This document shows, piece by piece, positions 35,160-46,650 of a stretch of DNA of 64,000 nucleotides. Made by a program: the position numbers and the translations under genes. The notes under the pieces are model-generated. The model had not been told where the DNA came from. It saw only the letters and a list, made by a program, of their open reading frames with translations, and ran no database searches. Position 1 is the stretch's first letter. Each line of letters starts with the position of its first letter. Location of the stretch: the NCBI GenBank assembly GCA_942486035.1, contig CALNXK010000044.1, forward strand, positions 1,336,001 to 1,400,000, read 5' to 3'. This DNA is from Porites lobata (taxonomy: Eukaryota > Cnidaria > Anthozoa > Scleractinia > Poritidae).

Positions 35160-36690
35160 TCAATATCATTATTGCATTATTTAGTGGAAAGAGATTAGTT
35201 TTATATGTGGCTAAATGTAATTTAGGCAAGGTTAATCTCGAGCTAATGCTGCCAGCGGTCTCGCCCAGTTTGCACATGATCCGTGGGGGCGCCCCTTTGG
35301 AGTTCGCAGGGGCCAACTACGTACAGCCTTGCTTGCTAGTGATCGTTGCGATCACTGCTTCTGTGAGCGAATCTTTGCGGATTCATTAGCCCCATCCTCC
35401 CTTCCCAGAGGACTTCTTGATTGCAGAGGTAAGTATCGGGTTAGGTAAGTATTTCCATTGGACTAGTTTCAGTGTGACGGTGCCTGTTAGCGGCTGCTAC
35501 TGGGGTGGTTCCCGCTTGCCGGGTTGCCATGGAGACCTCCCTGCGGTGCCTGAATTACCTTGGGCCCTTCCCCGCTAACTTTTAAGGCACCAGTTCCCAA
35601 GCTCATCAATTGGTGATGAGTTTAACTAGTGGATAATGCTAAACAAAATAGAGAAATGTGCCCATTGATTATTTCTTGCCTGTAAAAAATTGACATTTTT
35701 TAATTTGATAAGATTTCTGGCAAATTTCACAGTATTGTGTGTGTTTCTTTGAATTTTGCAGGATTTTGCAGATTTACCTGACTTTGCAAAATATCAGAAG
35801 CACTGTCCTTTGAACTTTATAGCAACTAACAATAATCTCACAGTTCCACAAACAATGCAGGAACAATGAGTCTAGGTTACCATAATGTTTCAAGTGTTGG
35901 AATAGGCCACTGCAAAAAATACCATAATATTTTCAAAATTGTCCTTTAGGTAGTACTTACTCTTCAAACTAACAACTGTCAGCAACTAATTAAGCATCTA
36001 ATCTGTTGATCCATTACACTTCAGACTTACGACTGCAACAAAACAAAAAAAACCACATTAAAAGAGATGTAAATTAAGAAGTCACCAACATGTGTAAACT
36101 ACTAAGAGATTAAAAAAGAGGGGGAGGGGGGCTGGTAGTTGAAGAATGGAATAAGGGAACTGACTGGTCAGGAAAAGTCCTAAACTTCCCCACAACATGT
36201 TAAAGAGTTCAATCTCCCGGCCAAACCAACACTAAAAGCTGGTGTATACAGTTTGTACAAGAAGTCTAAATAGAAGTTTAAGAGACTTGTTGGGTCTTTA
36301 GATCTGGTTAGAAAGTATAGTTACCATATAACTGGCTCTCTGCATGTACTGTAGACAGAAAGCCTTCTTGATGCTATCGATAGCAAACAATGCTTGGAGC
36401 TGAGGATTGGAGAAATTTGAAAGACTTGCATGTAGCAAGGTTTTGTCTAACACTGTCTAAAATCTGTTTTAATAACTGGGCCTTACAAGTAACTGAGGAG
36501 TTCTTCCATTTTTCCTAACATCCGCAAATGGTTAGACGTTCTAGTCTTCTCAGATGAAGGTAAAAACTGTAGGCCCCAGGCCCAGGCAGTAACAAGCACT
36601 TCAACCAAACTGACTCTTGTTGAGCAAAAAAAGAGCAATTCACTGGCAGACTAGATACCTTGGCCTCCTACCTTGGCCTCCAGCAATGAC
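35160..36690. other. No gene recognised
   Basis: Includes a GC-richer stretch at 35,220-35,620 with a 60-residue frame but no domain, and a possible end of the CAGGGCTTCTG family at 35,790-35,808. The rest is AT-rich and featureless. Confidence 0.45.
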
Positions 36691-36696
36691 CAGCCC

Positions 36697-36834
36697 TGGT
36701 CCCAGTTGTTAAAAAGGTGGATTTTCCTGACCACTGGATAGCGTAATTGGTTTCCCTGATACTTATCCACTGGATAGCAATTTATCCGCTGGGTAGTGGT
36801 AGTGCGATCCAATGTTTGAACAACTGGGACCTGG
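36697..36834. mobile_element. Foldback element family M5
   Basis: GGTCCCAGTTGTTAAAAAGG at the left and TTTGAACAACTGGGACC at the right, with CCACTGGATAGC and CTTATCCACTGGATAGCAA inside. Confidence 0.78.
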
Positions 36835-37321
36835 TGTTTATCTTTCCATAACTAAGGAATGGGTACAAAGGGGAGGGCACATACCTCACCTGAGACCTAA
36901 GAGTCTTAGCCCCGTTTTCATTTCCATTGGGCAGGTCAGGTATTGTGGTCACTTAAAAAGAGGCTTAAAAAAGCTTAAGGCCTTTAAGTCCCAAGAGTGA
37001 CCAACATCAATTTTCTATTATTGGTACATACATGTAATCAGGACACTAGGTTACAAAAATTAATAAAATCATCACTTAAGTGAAAATGCTATGATCTTAA
37101 ATCAAATTCTCTCAGCAAATTTTTCAAGGAAATGTATAGAGATCAGTGTAGAGAATTTTAATGTCGACAATATTGGGGCTTAAAGGGTTAAAGGATTGTT
37201 TATAGTGGAAAGTGCACTTAGCTTATCCAGCTAGTTTACAGGCCAACTCTTCTCAAATACTTAGAAACAAATAATTCAAAATATAACATAACAGGATTCA
37301 AAATTTCAACTGGCAGGAGGC

Positions 37322-37466
37322 ACCCAGTTGGCTATTTACAAGCGTGGCCAAGGATTTGCTCTAGGGATGACCAAGAACAAATCCAACAAGTGGCCAGAGC
37401 AATACTCAAACCCAGTGCTGCCGGATTTCGAGTCTGACGCGCTGACCACTCGGCCAGGCTGCCTCC
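37322..37466 (-). mobile_element. tRNA-Ser-like SINE
   Basis: Reading the minus strand, GGCAGCCTGGCCGAGTGGTC gives an A box (TGGCCGAGTGG at 37,457-37,447). ACTCGAAATCC is an anticodon arm with CGA, and GGGTTTGAGTATT at 37,413-37,401 is a decayed B box. The layout matches a tRNA-Ser head, followed by an unrelated tail (GCTCTGGCCACTTG, GTTCTTGGTCATCCC, GGCCACGCTTGTAAATAGCC). Boxes A and B would form an internal RNA polymerase III promoter. The variable arm is degraded, so it is a SINE rather than a working tRNA. Confidence 0.75.
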
Positions 37467-37469
37467 TGA

Positions 37470-39560
37470 TAGGGGTAAAAGAATGAAGGCCATGCAAAAA
37501 AAGAGGAAAAATAAACACACTGTAGCAATGCCATTTCTGCCTGCACTAGCTGCATTTAGAGATTCCAACCCTCTTGATTTGATTTGTTGTCTCCTGCTCT
37601 CCCGATTTTTATCAGATTCTACCTATTCACCATTAACCTCTGAAAACAAGTGAAAAAATTGCTTATCTTAAGTATTGCTTTTGCGATTTAAGTGTAAAAT
37701 GTTGTGTATTACACTTTCCTTTCCTATAATGTCTCGTCCAGTCTCTCCATTGAACACTGCGTTTTCTGCAGACTCATAAGGCCAGTAGTCTATACAGAAG
37801 GTTCAGAGTGTCTGCGAAGAACGTACTGAGTATAACAGAGCCCATGCCAGTGTTGCCTTCTGCTGAATGCATTTATGCCTTGTGCACATTAAGTTTATGA
37901 TGATTTTTCAAAGTGGCCATGGTGTAAAAGCAGTAAAAGAAATCCCCCTGTTTCTGAACATTGGTTTGACAACAGGAAAGAAAAGCCCAAAGACATCTGT
38001 GATAATAATAAAGACCTTATAGAATACCACAAAAATTATGTGGAAATGCAGGAACTACCACTTGAGAGAAACTAATGCAAAAATTCATGGTTTCTTGCGG
38101 GGGACCAAACGGGGACCATACCATCAGACCTCGCTAGAGGCTTGCACCTTAGGAACCTGAGGAGTGCCTTTGGCGCTCTTTTCCCTCAAAAGGGGTTGCA
38201 GTCTCTGCACATGTAAGCTTAATTATTGGGCACGTGACTTTAAAAAAATTCAAATTACAACAAAGAACATTTTGTTTGTCTACCCCTCCCTGGCTGACCC
38301 CTCTTCATCAAAGCAATTCTGACCATAGCTAAGTTAACATTCTTATCTAAGCCACTACTATGTAGTTTCCTTAGCTCTAAAATTGCACTGTAAGCTTAAA
38401 CCGTCATATCTTACCTGTACTATGATCAAAACTCTCCATCAGTCCATGGACGTGCAAGATCAGTGCTTTGTCACTAAGGACGTAAGCCTTCTTGTTCCAA
38501 AGAAAGTACCTTCTTTTTATCTCATTTAAATGACCCAGAAAATAATAGGTCACTGAGCTGAAAGACCAAGCTGCGTTCTGGCAGAATCCGTGCTTTCATT
38601 TGAAGTTAGTTGGACAAGGGCGCCATCACAACATCACGCCATCATAAGGCGCCATCTTGTTTCCCCCTGGTCCCCAAGCTCCACTCGGTAAAAACTTAGG
38701 GAGATGTTGGGGGAGGGTTGAGGTTTACCAAGAAAAAGAGATCAGTTTTAGAGACTTGCAAAAGCCTCCTTTTCGGTCGATTAACCGAATTCAAATTTTC
38801 TATTCATTTTTTTTTTTCCGCATCCCATATATCGATGTTGCTACACAGGCATCCTATACCCAAACGCCTGGTAGAATCTATGGAAAGCCCATGCATTTCA
38901 TCTAGAGAGATTGCTTACTTAACGATTTATAGGTCTCATATTGGAAACTGCGTAAACTTTCACTAGTTCTTTCATATAATCGATGGATAAGACAGGATCC
39001 ATCGCAAGCCAACCTTAACGACTGAAAAAACAACGCAAGAACAAAACATAGCAAAATATAGCAACACCAAACGCAAACGCGCAACATTCAACAGAAAAAA
39101 CAGGAGGATAATAGTACCACTACAGAATAGGGTGTTGTCCCTGTGCCTACCTACGGACGAAAGGTGTGCATTTTATAATTCCGTGAGCGATGTAGGCCAG
39201 GCAAACTTTTTTATTTATCCCTTTAAATAAAGGGTATAATATTTGTAAATTGGTTAAATAAAATTAATGATTTTGAGATGTGGGACAGCATATGGTTCAT
39301 CCAGTAAGTGTAATTGTTTTTGTTAGTTAACTGTTAGTTACACGTATAGTTAAAGATTCTGATCCGTTTACTTTGTTTTGCTCCTTTTTTATTGTTCGTC
39401 TCCTCAACTAATCCGAAATTTTTGGGCTTCAGGAAGCCTGGCATCTTTTTTTCTGGCTGGCCCTCAGCTGAAACCTGAGTACATTGCATATTCATCACTC
39501 TCATTGTTTCCATTTAATGTTTCAAGCAGAGACTCGACAAGCCCTGATTCTGTCTCACTA
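37470..39560. other. No gene or clear repeat recognised
   Basis: Mostly unique-looking DNA. GCGCCATC occurs at 38,619 and 38,649, flanking a slightly GC-richer segment to 38,740. No domain is encoded. Confidence 0.45.
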
Positions 39561-39567
39561 AGGGCAT

Positions 39568-39735
39568 GCGACTATCGAACGCGACTAGTATACGTCATGA
39601 CTTTCGACTATCCACACGTGCACAATTTCCACTTAAGACGTCCTCATGTGTCGTAAGGATGTCGTGGGTCTAATTTACAAGGAACGATCTGACGTGAAGT
39701 CATGACGTATACCAGTAGCGCACGATAGTCGTATT
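39568..39735. mobile_element. Foldback miniature transposon, family M6
   Basis: GCGACTATCGAACGCGACTA then GTATACGTCATGACTTTC is inverted as GAAGTCATGACGTATACCAG then TAGCGCACGATAGTCG. It abuts the M3 element to its right. Confidence 0.82.
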
Positions 39736-39790
39736 AGTAATGGTAACAGGACTGAGTGGAGTCCAATTCGGTATGTAATCATACGACTGA

Positions 39791-40313
39791 TTAGGGAGCT
39801 TAAGCAACGGCGACGGCGATAGCAACGAGAACGTCGAAGAAGCAATAGGCTTAGATTAGCAAAACGACAACTTTGCACGTGCATCGCTTTTTTGTACATT
39901 TCTTTGCCGTCGTTGCACGACTACGACGTGAACTGCCTAGTTTCAAGTTTTGTGGAGGAGGTAAATACAAGACAACGACCCTAGCTCTTTTTCAGTTTTC
40001 CTGAACGTTAAAAGTCCTTTAGAATTCAACCCTAGAAAAATTCGTCAATATCTGATGAATAGAACGAGATGGAGAAAGCGCGAACATACTTAGTTTTTAA
40101 CTGACGTTTTCGTAGCCGCCGTCGTCATTCATGCTTAAGGTGATGTTACACGGGACGATTCGCAACGACGACTCAGTAGCCCAACACGGCGTAGCAATGC
40201 TGGACCAATGTTGTGACCATTCGAAACAATGTCGCGACAATGTTGCAACGCTGTGTTGCGCTAAAAATCGTCGTTGCGAATCGTCTCTTGTAACATAACC
40301 TTTAAGCTCCCAA
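39791..40313. mobile_element. Miniature transposon family M1 inside M3 (itself interrupted)
   Basis: Ends TTAGGGAGCTTAAGCAACGG and, inverted, GCTTAA...GCTCCC after GTAGCCGCCGTCGTCATTCA. The interior has CAACTTTGCACGTGCATCGC and TTGCACGACTACGACGTGAA, shared with the copy at 43,234-43,597. Its right end is broken by M2. Confidence 0.85.
40139..40301. mobile_element. Miniature transposon family M2 inside M1
   Basis: Left end GGTGATGTTACACGGGACGA then TTCGCAACGACGA; right end, inverted, TCGTCGTTGCGAATCGTCTC then TTGTAACATAACCT. TTAA occurs at both junctions (40,135-40,138 and 40,302-40,305). Removing the element plus one TTAA restores the M1 end GCTTAAGCTCCC exactly. The 3- versus 4-base duplication (TTA or TTAA) cannot be settled from one site. 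Confidence 0.88.
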
Positions 40314-40799
40314 TAAACAAAATCCGACGACCGCGTCGCAGGAGTCCGATTTGTTTAATAACGAGGCGAACGATTATAGACCGAATTGGACGACAAGAAG
40401 TTCTGTTACCAATTAATCATAACTTTAACAAAATTTGTGACATACAGGGCTCTTTTTTTAAATCAAAACAACAAAAATTCCAAGATTTTTTTTTGCTAGC
40501 AGTAAAAAAAAAAGCCATTTAAGCGGGCACGTGATGGCGCGTACTGTCCAATTACTATACTTAGGCATGACTATTTAACTGTCCTATTAAGGCTGACGAT
40601 GACTGTTCGCTGCTTATTGGCCATCCAAAACGTCTATATTTGATGTACGTTCAATAAGTCATTTTTCATTTTTTTTACCTTCACCCTTTCCCGCTTTCTT
40701 TCCTTTTCTTGAGGGAAAGGGGTAATCTCAATTCATTTGAGATACAAGGGGAGCACCAAAAACATTCCTCATGAAGATGGGTGTCACCTGCAAATACTA

Positions 40800-41115
40800 C
40801 GGGGGGGGGGCTTATTTATTTCAAGCCTTTTTGAGGGGGGGGCTTATTTGAGAGGGGGGGCTTATTTAATTTAGAAACAACGATGGTATCAGTTCTCCAG
40901 AAAAGACTAGAATACAAAGTGGAAAAGCTCAAGTACAAGAAGTTTTAGGCCGTGCAGCCGAGGATAAGAATCAAATCCGATCTTCCAGATGGTAAGTAAA
41001 CCATCACGGGTCAGTCTATACGACGTTTTACAGTCGTGGTTTAAAAATATAGTCTACCATTTATTAGTGAAGAAAGGGGGGGGCTTATTTGAGAGGGGAG
41101 GGCTTAATAGAAGAT
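40800..41115. repeat. G-run motif GGGGGGGCTTATTTGAGAG, repeated
   Basis: Runs of 7-10 G followed by CTTATTT occur at about 40,801, 40,836, 40,854 and 41,077. This looks like the end of a dispersed repeat; G-quadruplex formation is possible. Confidence 0.6.
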
Positions 41116-41229
41116 TTACGGTATACATGTTGTTGGTCAAAGTGACATAAAGATGATTGGTTATTGGACAGTTCGACAGTTACAGTTGCAAATTATTGTA
41201 GAAACAACGTTTAATTCAACTTAGATTGA

Positions 41230-41770
41230 GAACTGAAATGGGTATGGGAAAGGGGGAATGAAGAAGCGTGTAAACGCGATGAACAGGGAAGAACGCGAGA
41301 AGGAAGCACAAAAACTTGCAACGATGTTGCCGTTTTACCACTCACGCTCAAACCTGTTAACAACCTGATTTGCTGCAAGAGAAGTTTGATATGGGTAGTA
41401 TGAAACGCACAACATCGCCATTCAACTCAAGACACTGTAAACCATACACTGTTCAGTAGTACACACCTGTCTAGGGAATATAAGGAAGTTCCCCCTCCCC
41501 GGTCCTTCGTGGCAGACGGTTGATGGGGGAGGGAAAGGGGGAATGAACGCGCGCGAAAACGCGATAGGCAGGAAAACGCGAGAAGGGCGCACAAAAACGT
41601 GCAACTTGTTTTGCATTGCTGCAAAACAAGTTAAAAAACGATGCTGCCCGTTTCACGACCCACGTCAGTCAAACCTGTTAACAACCTGATTTGTTGCAAG
41701 ACAGGTTTGATATAGGTGGTAAAACGCGCAGCATCGCTTTTCAACTAATTTTGCAACAATGTTGCAAGAC
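41230..41770 (+). repeat. Two diverged copies of a palindromic repeat
   Basis: GGGAAAGGGGGAATGAA starts copies at about 41,250 and 41,531. Both continue with AACGCGAGAAG, GCACAAAAACNTGCAAC, CAAACCTGTTAACAACCTGA and TTTGATATRGGTRGT. Each holds an inverted pair CGATGCTGC / GCAGCATCG or a related form. Confidence 0.7.
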
Positions 41771-41779
41771 AAGTGTTTC

Positions 41780-42920
41780 TTGTTACCCTTTTGTCCGTCC
41801 CTTAAAGGGCGCGCACGCCATGTTGCCCAAAGTGATACGTGAGTAAGTATGCATGTGCCAAAGGCGAATTTTTAAACAAGACGTCGCCTCGACAGAATAG
41901 CTTCTCTACTTACATGCACATGCACATGAGCGGTCCAAATCCAAACTGCAGGTGGGAAAAGGAATGAGCCTCTTTACATTCTCTAAGCCAGCACTCGGGA
42001 TTAAACTCCAAAGGATCTTAGAGGTACTTCTCTGAGCGAGTTGTGGCGTAAAAGACCATAACTACTAGAGTCTGTAAGAGTTCATTTATAACAGTAAGAA
42101 CTAAAGAAGCATTTATTCTATCTATCTTCATGGTCCCGCCTCACAATGATGGATCAGGGCGACAGTAATTTTAAATATTACCGTGACGTTTATGTTCAGT
42201 CGTCCGTCGGACATAATGAGCTGGAGTATTTAACCGTTAATTAAACACAGTTTTAAGGCTGGACTATGCTTAAAACTAGGAGAGTAGCGTCCATATACGC
42301 CCGTGCGTATAGCAAAAATATGGACAAAGAAGTAGATTTTTATTTGCTGAAAGCATTTTTATCACAAAGCGAGGATGACTGATCACTTCCAATTCTATCC
42401 CGTGAGTATAATTATGTTGCTCTGATAACGTTGTTGACCAGCTCTTGTCTCCTTTTCACTTTTCTATTTCTTTTCTGTATAAACAGTTATTATTATTAAC
42501 ATGCACAAATGAGCGTAGCTTTAGCAGTATGAGGAGACGTTAAAACTCCTTTACCAAGCACCATGACAGACGGGAGATTAAGCTCTCTTGCATTCTGCAC
42601 AAACACAAGCAAGTTGATATTGATGGCGTTATAACAGAGTTTCCCCGTTTGAAGGGTAGAGGTCTCTTCCTTTGCTTGTTACCCCTCTGATGACGTCATT
42701 ATTTCACTCTTTTTTCCGTGAATAATGTACCTTAACCGATAACACTAGAGAAGGGTAAAAATAAACAACTAACTACTTCATTTATTTAGTTACTGAAAAT
42801 GAAAAACTATCATCTTCAGATTCAAAGTGAGTTGTACACGTCAAACAATCAACTGAGTCATGTTACGGTCACCAAAATTACACAGAGTAATATACTTATC
42901 GTAATGAAAGATATTAATCA
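41780..42920. other. No gene or clear repeat recognised
   Basis: Mixed sequence with short frames only. Confidence 0.45.
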
Positions 42921-42989
42921 TCGTGGATAGTGTGTATAAAGGGTTTAGTTTTATCGTTTGTCTCACGATTGTCACTTTGATATTGATCA

Positions 42990-43040
42990 CGACGTTTCGA
43001 CCGCACAGTGCAGGCCTTCATCAGGCGATAGCGTCAATTC
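42990..43040 (-). ncRNA. Hammerhead-like core, left arm
   Basis: Minus strand: CTGATGA, one A, GGCC...GGTC hairpin with a GCA-CTG-TGC tip, then GAAAC. This has the two conserved hammerhead boxes and a stem II, with one extra base after CTGATGA. Flanking GACG/CGTC could pair as stem III, but a proper cleavage triplet and stem I are not visible. Activity is doubtful. Confidence 0.35.
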
Positions 43041-43233
43041 ACTGAGTCGGAGTATTTGTACCACCGTGGTTGTTAGTGATTGGTGTATCACAAACCTCGC
43101 TCGAGCTCACGATTGGTGGGTTTCGATCCAAATCATTGTTGTTAACCATGAGCGAGGTTTGTGATACACCACCAATCCCTAACAAATTCGGTTGTACAAA
43201 TAGTCCGACTCGGAATCGACACTAGAGAGATTA

Positions 43234-43597
43234 GGGAGTTTTATCAACGACGACGGCGACGGCAACAAGGACGTCAAAAAATCCATAGGTTTTTTACGCA
43301 AAACAACAACTTTGCACGTGCTTTTTTGTACATTTCTTTACCGTCCTTGCACGACTACGACGTGAAAATGCCTAATTGCAAGTTTTATGGAGGACGTAAA
43401 CAAGCGACGACGAATCTCTTTTTCTCTCTCTAAACTTGAGTGCGGTCCTCAAGAAATCAACTCCAGGTAAATTCGCCTACATTTTCCATTTTCAGCAAAC
43501 TGGAATAAAACCGATCGATAAAGATTGAAAAAAAGGGAATTCATTTTAAAAGTGACGTTTTCGCTGCCGTTGCCGTCGTCGATGCTAAAGCTCCCTA
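43234..43597. mobile_element. Miniature transposon family M1 inside M8
   Basis: Starts GGGAGTTTTATCAACGACGA and ends GCCGTCGTCGATGCTAAAGC TCCCTA. TTA is duplicated (43,231-43,233 and 43,598-43,600); removal restores GAGAGATTAAGATTC, the M8 end. Confidence 0.87.
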
Positions 43598-43738
43598 TTA
43601 AGATTCACGTTTACGCCAAACGACGAACGTGAATTAGTACCACGTGACCAAGTTTTTCCCTTAATTTTCGTTAACTGTTTTTACTTCAATTAAAAAAATA
43701 AGTAGTTTCACGCCAGTTTTATGCATAAGAATTGTTCT

Positions 43739-43889
43739 GGTCCCGGTTGTTCAAACGTTGGATAGCGCTATCCACCGGATAAATCACTATCCAGTGGATA
43801 AGTATTTGTTACAACAATTGCGTTATCCACTGGATAGATTTTTATCCGGTGGATAGCACTATCCAACGTTTGAACAACCGGCGCCTGGA
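43739..43889. mobile_element. Foldback element family M5 inside M8
   Basis: CCCGGTTGTTCAAACGTTGG, ATAGCGCTATCCACCGGATA is inverted as TATCCGGTGGATAGCACTAT, CCAACGTTTGAACAACCGG. The whole 150 bp can fold into one hairpin. Confidence 0.9.
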
Positions 43890-44339
43890 CAGTTTTTATC
43901 TGCTTATTCAGTTTTTCTTCCGAGAAATTCTCAACTTGAATCTGACGTTCGCTGTTTGGCGTAAACGTGATTCTTAATCTCTCTACTATCGCCTAATGAA
44001 GATCTGCAGTGTGCGGTCGAAAAGTGGCGATTAATATCAGTTTCAATCTCGAGACTAACGATAAAACTAACACCCTTTAATATACTCATCATTTCCAGCT
44101 TGTGGGTATAACTTGATTGACACAGTGACGTAATTTGACGTCATATTGTTGAATTTATTGATAAAACCCAAAGATGTTTTGGAAACTAATACGCAGACGT
44201 CTCTCGTCTGAAACGTCTCAACGGCGTGAAGCGGAAACACGAGAGGGAGGGGGGGAAGTGGTTGGTGTATTCCCAGGTTAAGCCTTTACTTAGAATGAAT
44301 TAACTATGATTGTGTAAGTAAAATCTCTTTTACCTCATG

Positions 44340-46130
44340 GACTCCTTAAATAACGACTTTTAAAAAACGCTACTATTGGTATTTTTAAAAAGGGGATAAC
44401 CCATGATTTCTGTCAAGAATTTAACATATTTCTTTGTTTTTCGTCAAAATAAACCTAGAAAAAGTATTTGATTATAGATCGATAGAAAAGCTTCCCAGGC
44501 TATAAAATTATCGACATTGAAAAAATAGTATTTTTCCTATTTTTCTAAAGGGGTTAACCCATTATTTTTGTCATAAATGTTAAATTTTTTTTCTTCTTTG
44601 TTTTTCCTCAAAATAAACCTGGAATTAGTGTTTGCTAATATTCTAGATCGATAGAAAACCTTTCCAGGCTATTGCAATATCGACTTTTAAACAACGCTTT
44701 TTTTCGGCATTTTTCCAAAGGGTTAACCCATGATTTTTGTCAAAAATTAGAAATATTTTCTTTTTGGTTTTTCTTCAAAATAAACCCCAAAAAAGTATTT
44801 GCTAATGTCCTAGATCGATAAAAAAGCTTTCCAGGTTATAAAAATATCGACATTTTTTGGCATTTTCCCAAAGGCGGTTAACCCATGATTTTTCTCAAAA
44901 ATTTAAAATGTTTTCTTTCCTTGTCTCTTGTCAAAAGAAACCTAGAAAAAGTGTTTGGCAATGTTTTAGATCGATAAAAAAGCCTTCAAGGCTATAAAAG
45001 TATAAACTTTTTAAAAAAGCTATTTCTGGCATTTTCCAGAGGGGTTAACCCATGATTTTTCTCAAAAATGTGAAACTTTCTCCTTTCTGTCGTCAAAATA
45101 AACCTAGGAAAAGTGTTTGCTAATGTTCTAGATCAATACAAAAGCTTTCCAGGCTATAAAAATATGGACATTTAAAAAATGCGATATTTGCCACTTTCCC
45201 AAAAGGGTTAACTTCATGATTTTTGTAAAAAATTTGAATTTTTTCCTTTTTTTTCGTCAAAAAAAAACCTGGAAAAAGTATTTGCTAATTTTCTACATCG
45301 GTAGAAAAGCTTTCAAGGCTGCAAAAATATCGACTTTTAAAAACCGTATTTTTGGCATTTAACCAAAGTCATAATTTTTGTCAAAAATTCTAATTTTTTT
45401 CCTTAGTTGTTTTTGGTCAAAATAAACCTAGAGAAAGTGTTTGCTAGTGTTCAAGATTGATAGAAAAGCTTTCCAGGCTATAAAAAATATCGAGTTTTAA
45501 AAAATTTTTCCCAAAGGGGTTAACCCATGATTTTTGTCATAAATTTGAAATTTTTTCCTTCTTTGTTTTTCGTCAATATAAACCTAGAGAAAGTGATAAC
45601 TGATGTGCTAGATCGATAGATGCCATTTTTGGCATTTTTGTAAAGGGGTTAGCGTAGGATATTCACAAAAGAGAAAATGTCTTTTCTTATGTTGTTTTGT
45701 TTTGTTTTTTTGGTCAAATTAATTCTAGAAATGTTTGCTGATGTTTTAATCGCTAGCAAGGCCTCCAGGATGATTAAAGTATTAATTTTACAAAGTGGAA
45801 AGGATTATTTTCAAGGGGTAAACCTTTGTTAAAAAATTGAAATGCTTTGTTTCTTGTTTCTTTCTTTTTTATTTTATTTTATCAAAACAGACTTAGAAAT
45901 AGATGTCGTAGATCGGTAAAAGGCCTCCCGGGCTTAAAGATATCACGTTTAGAATGTCGCCAGTTTTCTGGTATTTCCAAAGGGGTTAACCCATAAATTC
46001 TGCCTTAAAATTGAAATTTTAGTCAAAAGAAACATAGCAATAGTGTTTACTGAGGTTCGACATCAATACAAAGACCTTCATGACTAAAAAGAATATTTAT
46101 TTCACCAAGTCGTCATTTAACAAGGCGTTA
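44340..46130 (+). repeat. 165-bp satellite, array C
   Basis: About ten copies of the array A unit in the same orientation. AGGGGTTAACCCATGATTTT landmarks lie near 44,397, 44,553, 44,727, 44,879, 45,048, 45,209 and 45,522. Copies beyond 45,650 are much more diverged, so the right edge fades out. Confidence 0.92.
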
Positions 46131-46597
46131 ACAAGTTATTACAACAAAATGCTAAGCCCGGCATTTTGTTTAATACACGTGCTTAACTAAACAAAGTAAT
46201 CTAAAAAACGTATTGGTTTGAAGCTGTTCTTTGGTAGCATCGTGGGCAACATGTAAACCGATCAAGTGATTATAATTATTCGGTATTTTTATTTTCATTT
46301 GTCGCTCACATTGGCTCCGTCTACGATCATAGTAATCTTAACCGTTTGATAGTAATACTGTCTGCAGCGTGCAGCCTGTCCTAGTGGCATTAAGGTAATT
46401 GATAAGTATTCCTTGAACTATTTTCGGCCGTACAATCAGACACTGAAATATATATCTAACATAAACTAAATACCTTAGTCATTCTGTATCTAAAATAAAC
46501 CAAGTATTTTAATCTACTTACTAATCCTGAAACAGTCTATTGATCTCAATTCATTCCATTCAAAAAATACTGAACTACAATCATACTTGTAAACCTT

Positions 46598-46650
46598 AAA
46601 GGTGATGTTACATGAGACGATTCGCAACTACGATTTTTAGCGCAACAAAG
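46598..46650 (+). mobile_element. Left end of an M2 miniature transposon
   Basis: TTAAAGGTGATGTTACATGA, GACGATTCGCAACTACGA, TTTTTAGCGCAAC matches the M2 terminus at 40,139. No partner end was found; the LINE fragment follows directly. Confidence 0.7.

Larger units (their letters stand above)
39736..40560. mobile_element. Palindromic miniature transposon, family M3, split by insertion
   Basis: TTAGTAATGGTAACAGGACT starts the left part (to about 39,790). The right part resumes at about 40,314 with AACAAAATCCGACGACCGCG and runs through TTCTGTTACCAATTAATCAT to GATGGCGCGTACTGTCCAAT. Comparison with the intact copy at 8,838-9,190 shows that 39,791-40,313 is an insertion at the GTGATTAACAAAATC site. 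Confidence 0.85.
43225..43983. mobile_element. Miniature transposon family M8 with two insertions
   Basis: Ends GAGAGATTA(A)GATTCACGTT TACGCC and, inverted, GGCGTAAACGTGATTCTTAA TCTCTC. TA lies at both junctions (43,223-43,224 and 43,984-43,985), and removing M8 restores ACACTACTATCGCC in the host foldback element. The left end is split by M1 and the centre by M5. TA duplication suggests a Tc1/mariner-like mobiliser. Confidence 0.82.
42935..44085. mobile_element. Foldback element with hammerhead-like motifs at both ends, carrying nested insertions
   Basis: The left arm (reverse-complemented) reads CCGACTCAGTGAATTGACG, CTATCGCCTGATGAAGG, GTGCGGTCGAAACG, ACGATAAAACTAA. The right arm reads CCGACTCGGAATCGACACTA, then after the insertion CTATCGCCTAATGAAGATC, GTGCGGTCGAAAAG, ACGATAAAACTAA. 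The centre is a palindrome, TGTATCACAAACCTCGCT / AGCGAGGTTTGTGATACA, around 43,086-43,161. The arms resemble the CTGATGA...GAAAC blocks of Penelope-like element tails, so it may be a tail-derived foldback. Confidence 0.75.

Noticed and set aside
37322..37466. Functional tRNA-Ser gene
   Set aside because: B box and variable arm are degraded and a SINE tail follows directly.
42990..43040. Active hammerhead ribozyme
   Set aside because: An extra base follows CTGATGA and no proper cleavage triplet with stem I is visible; kept only as hammerhead-like.
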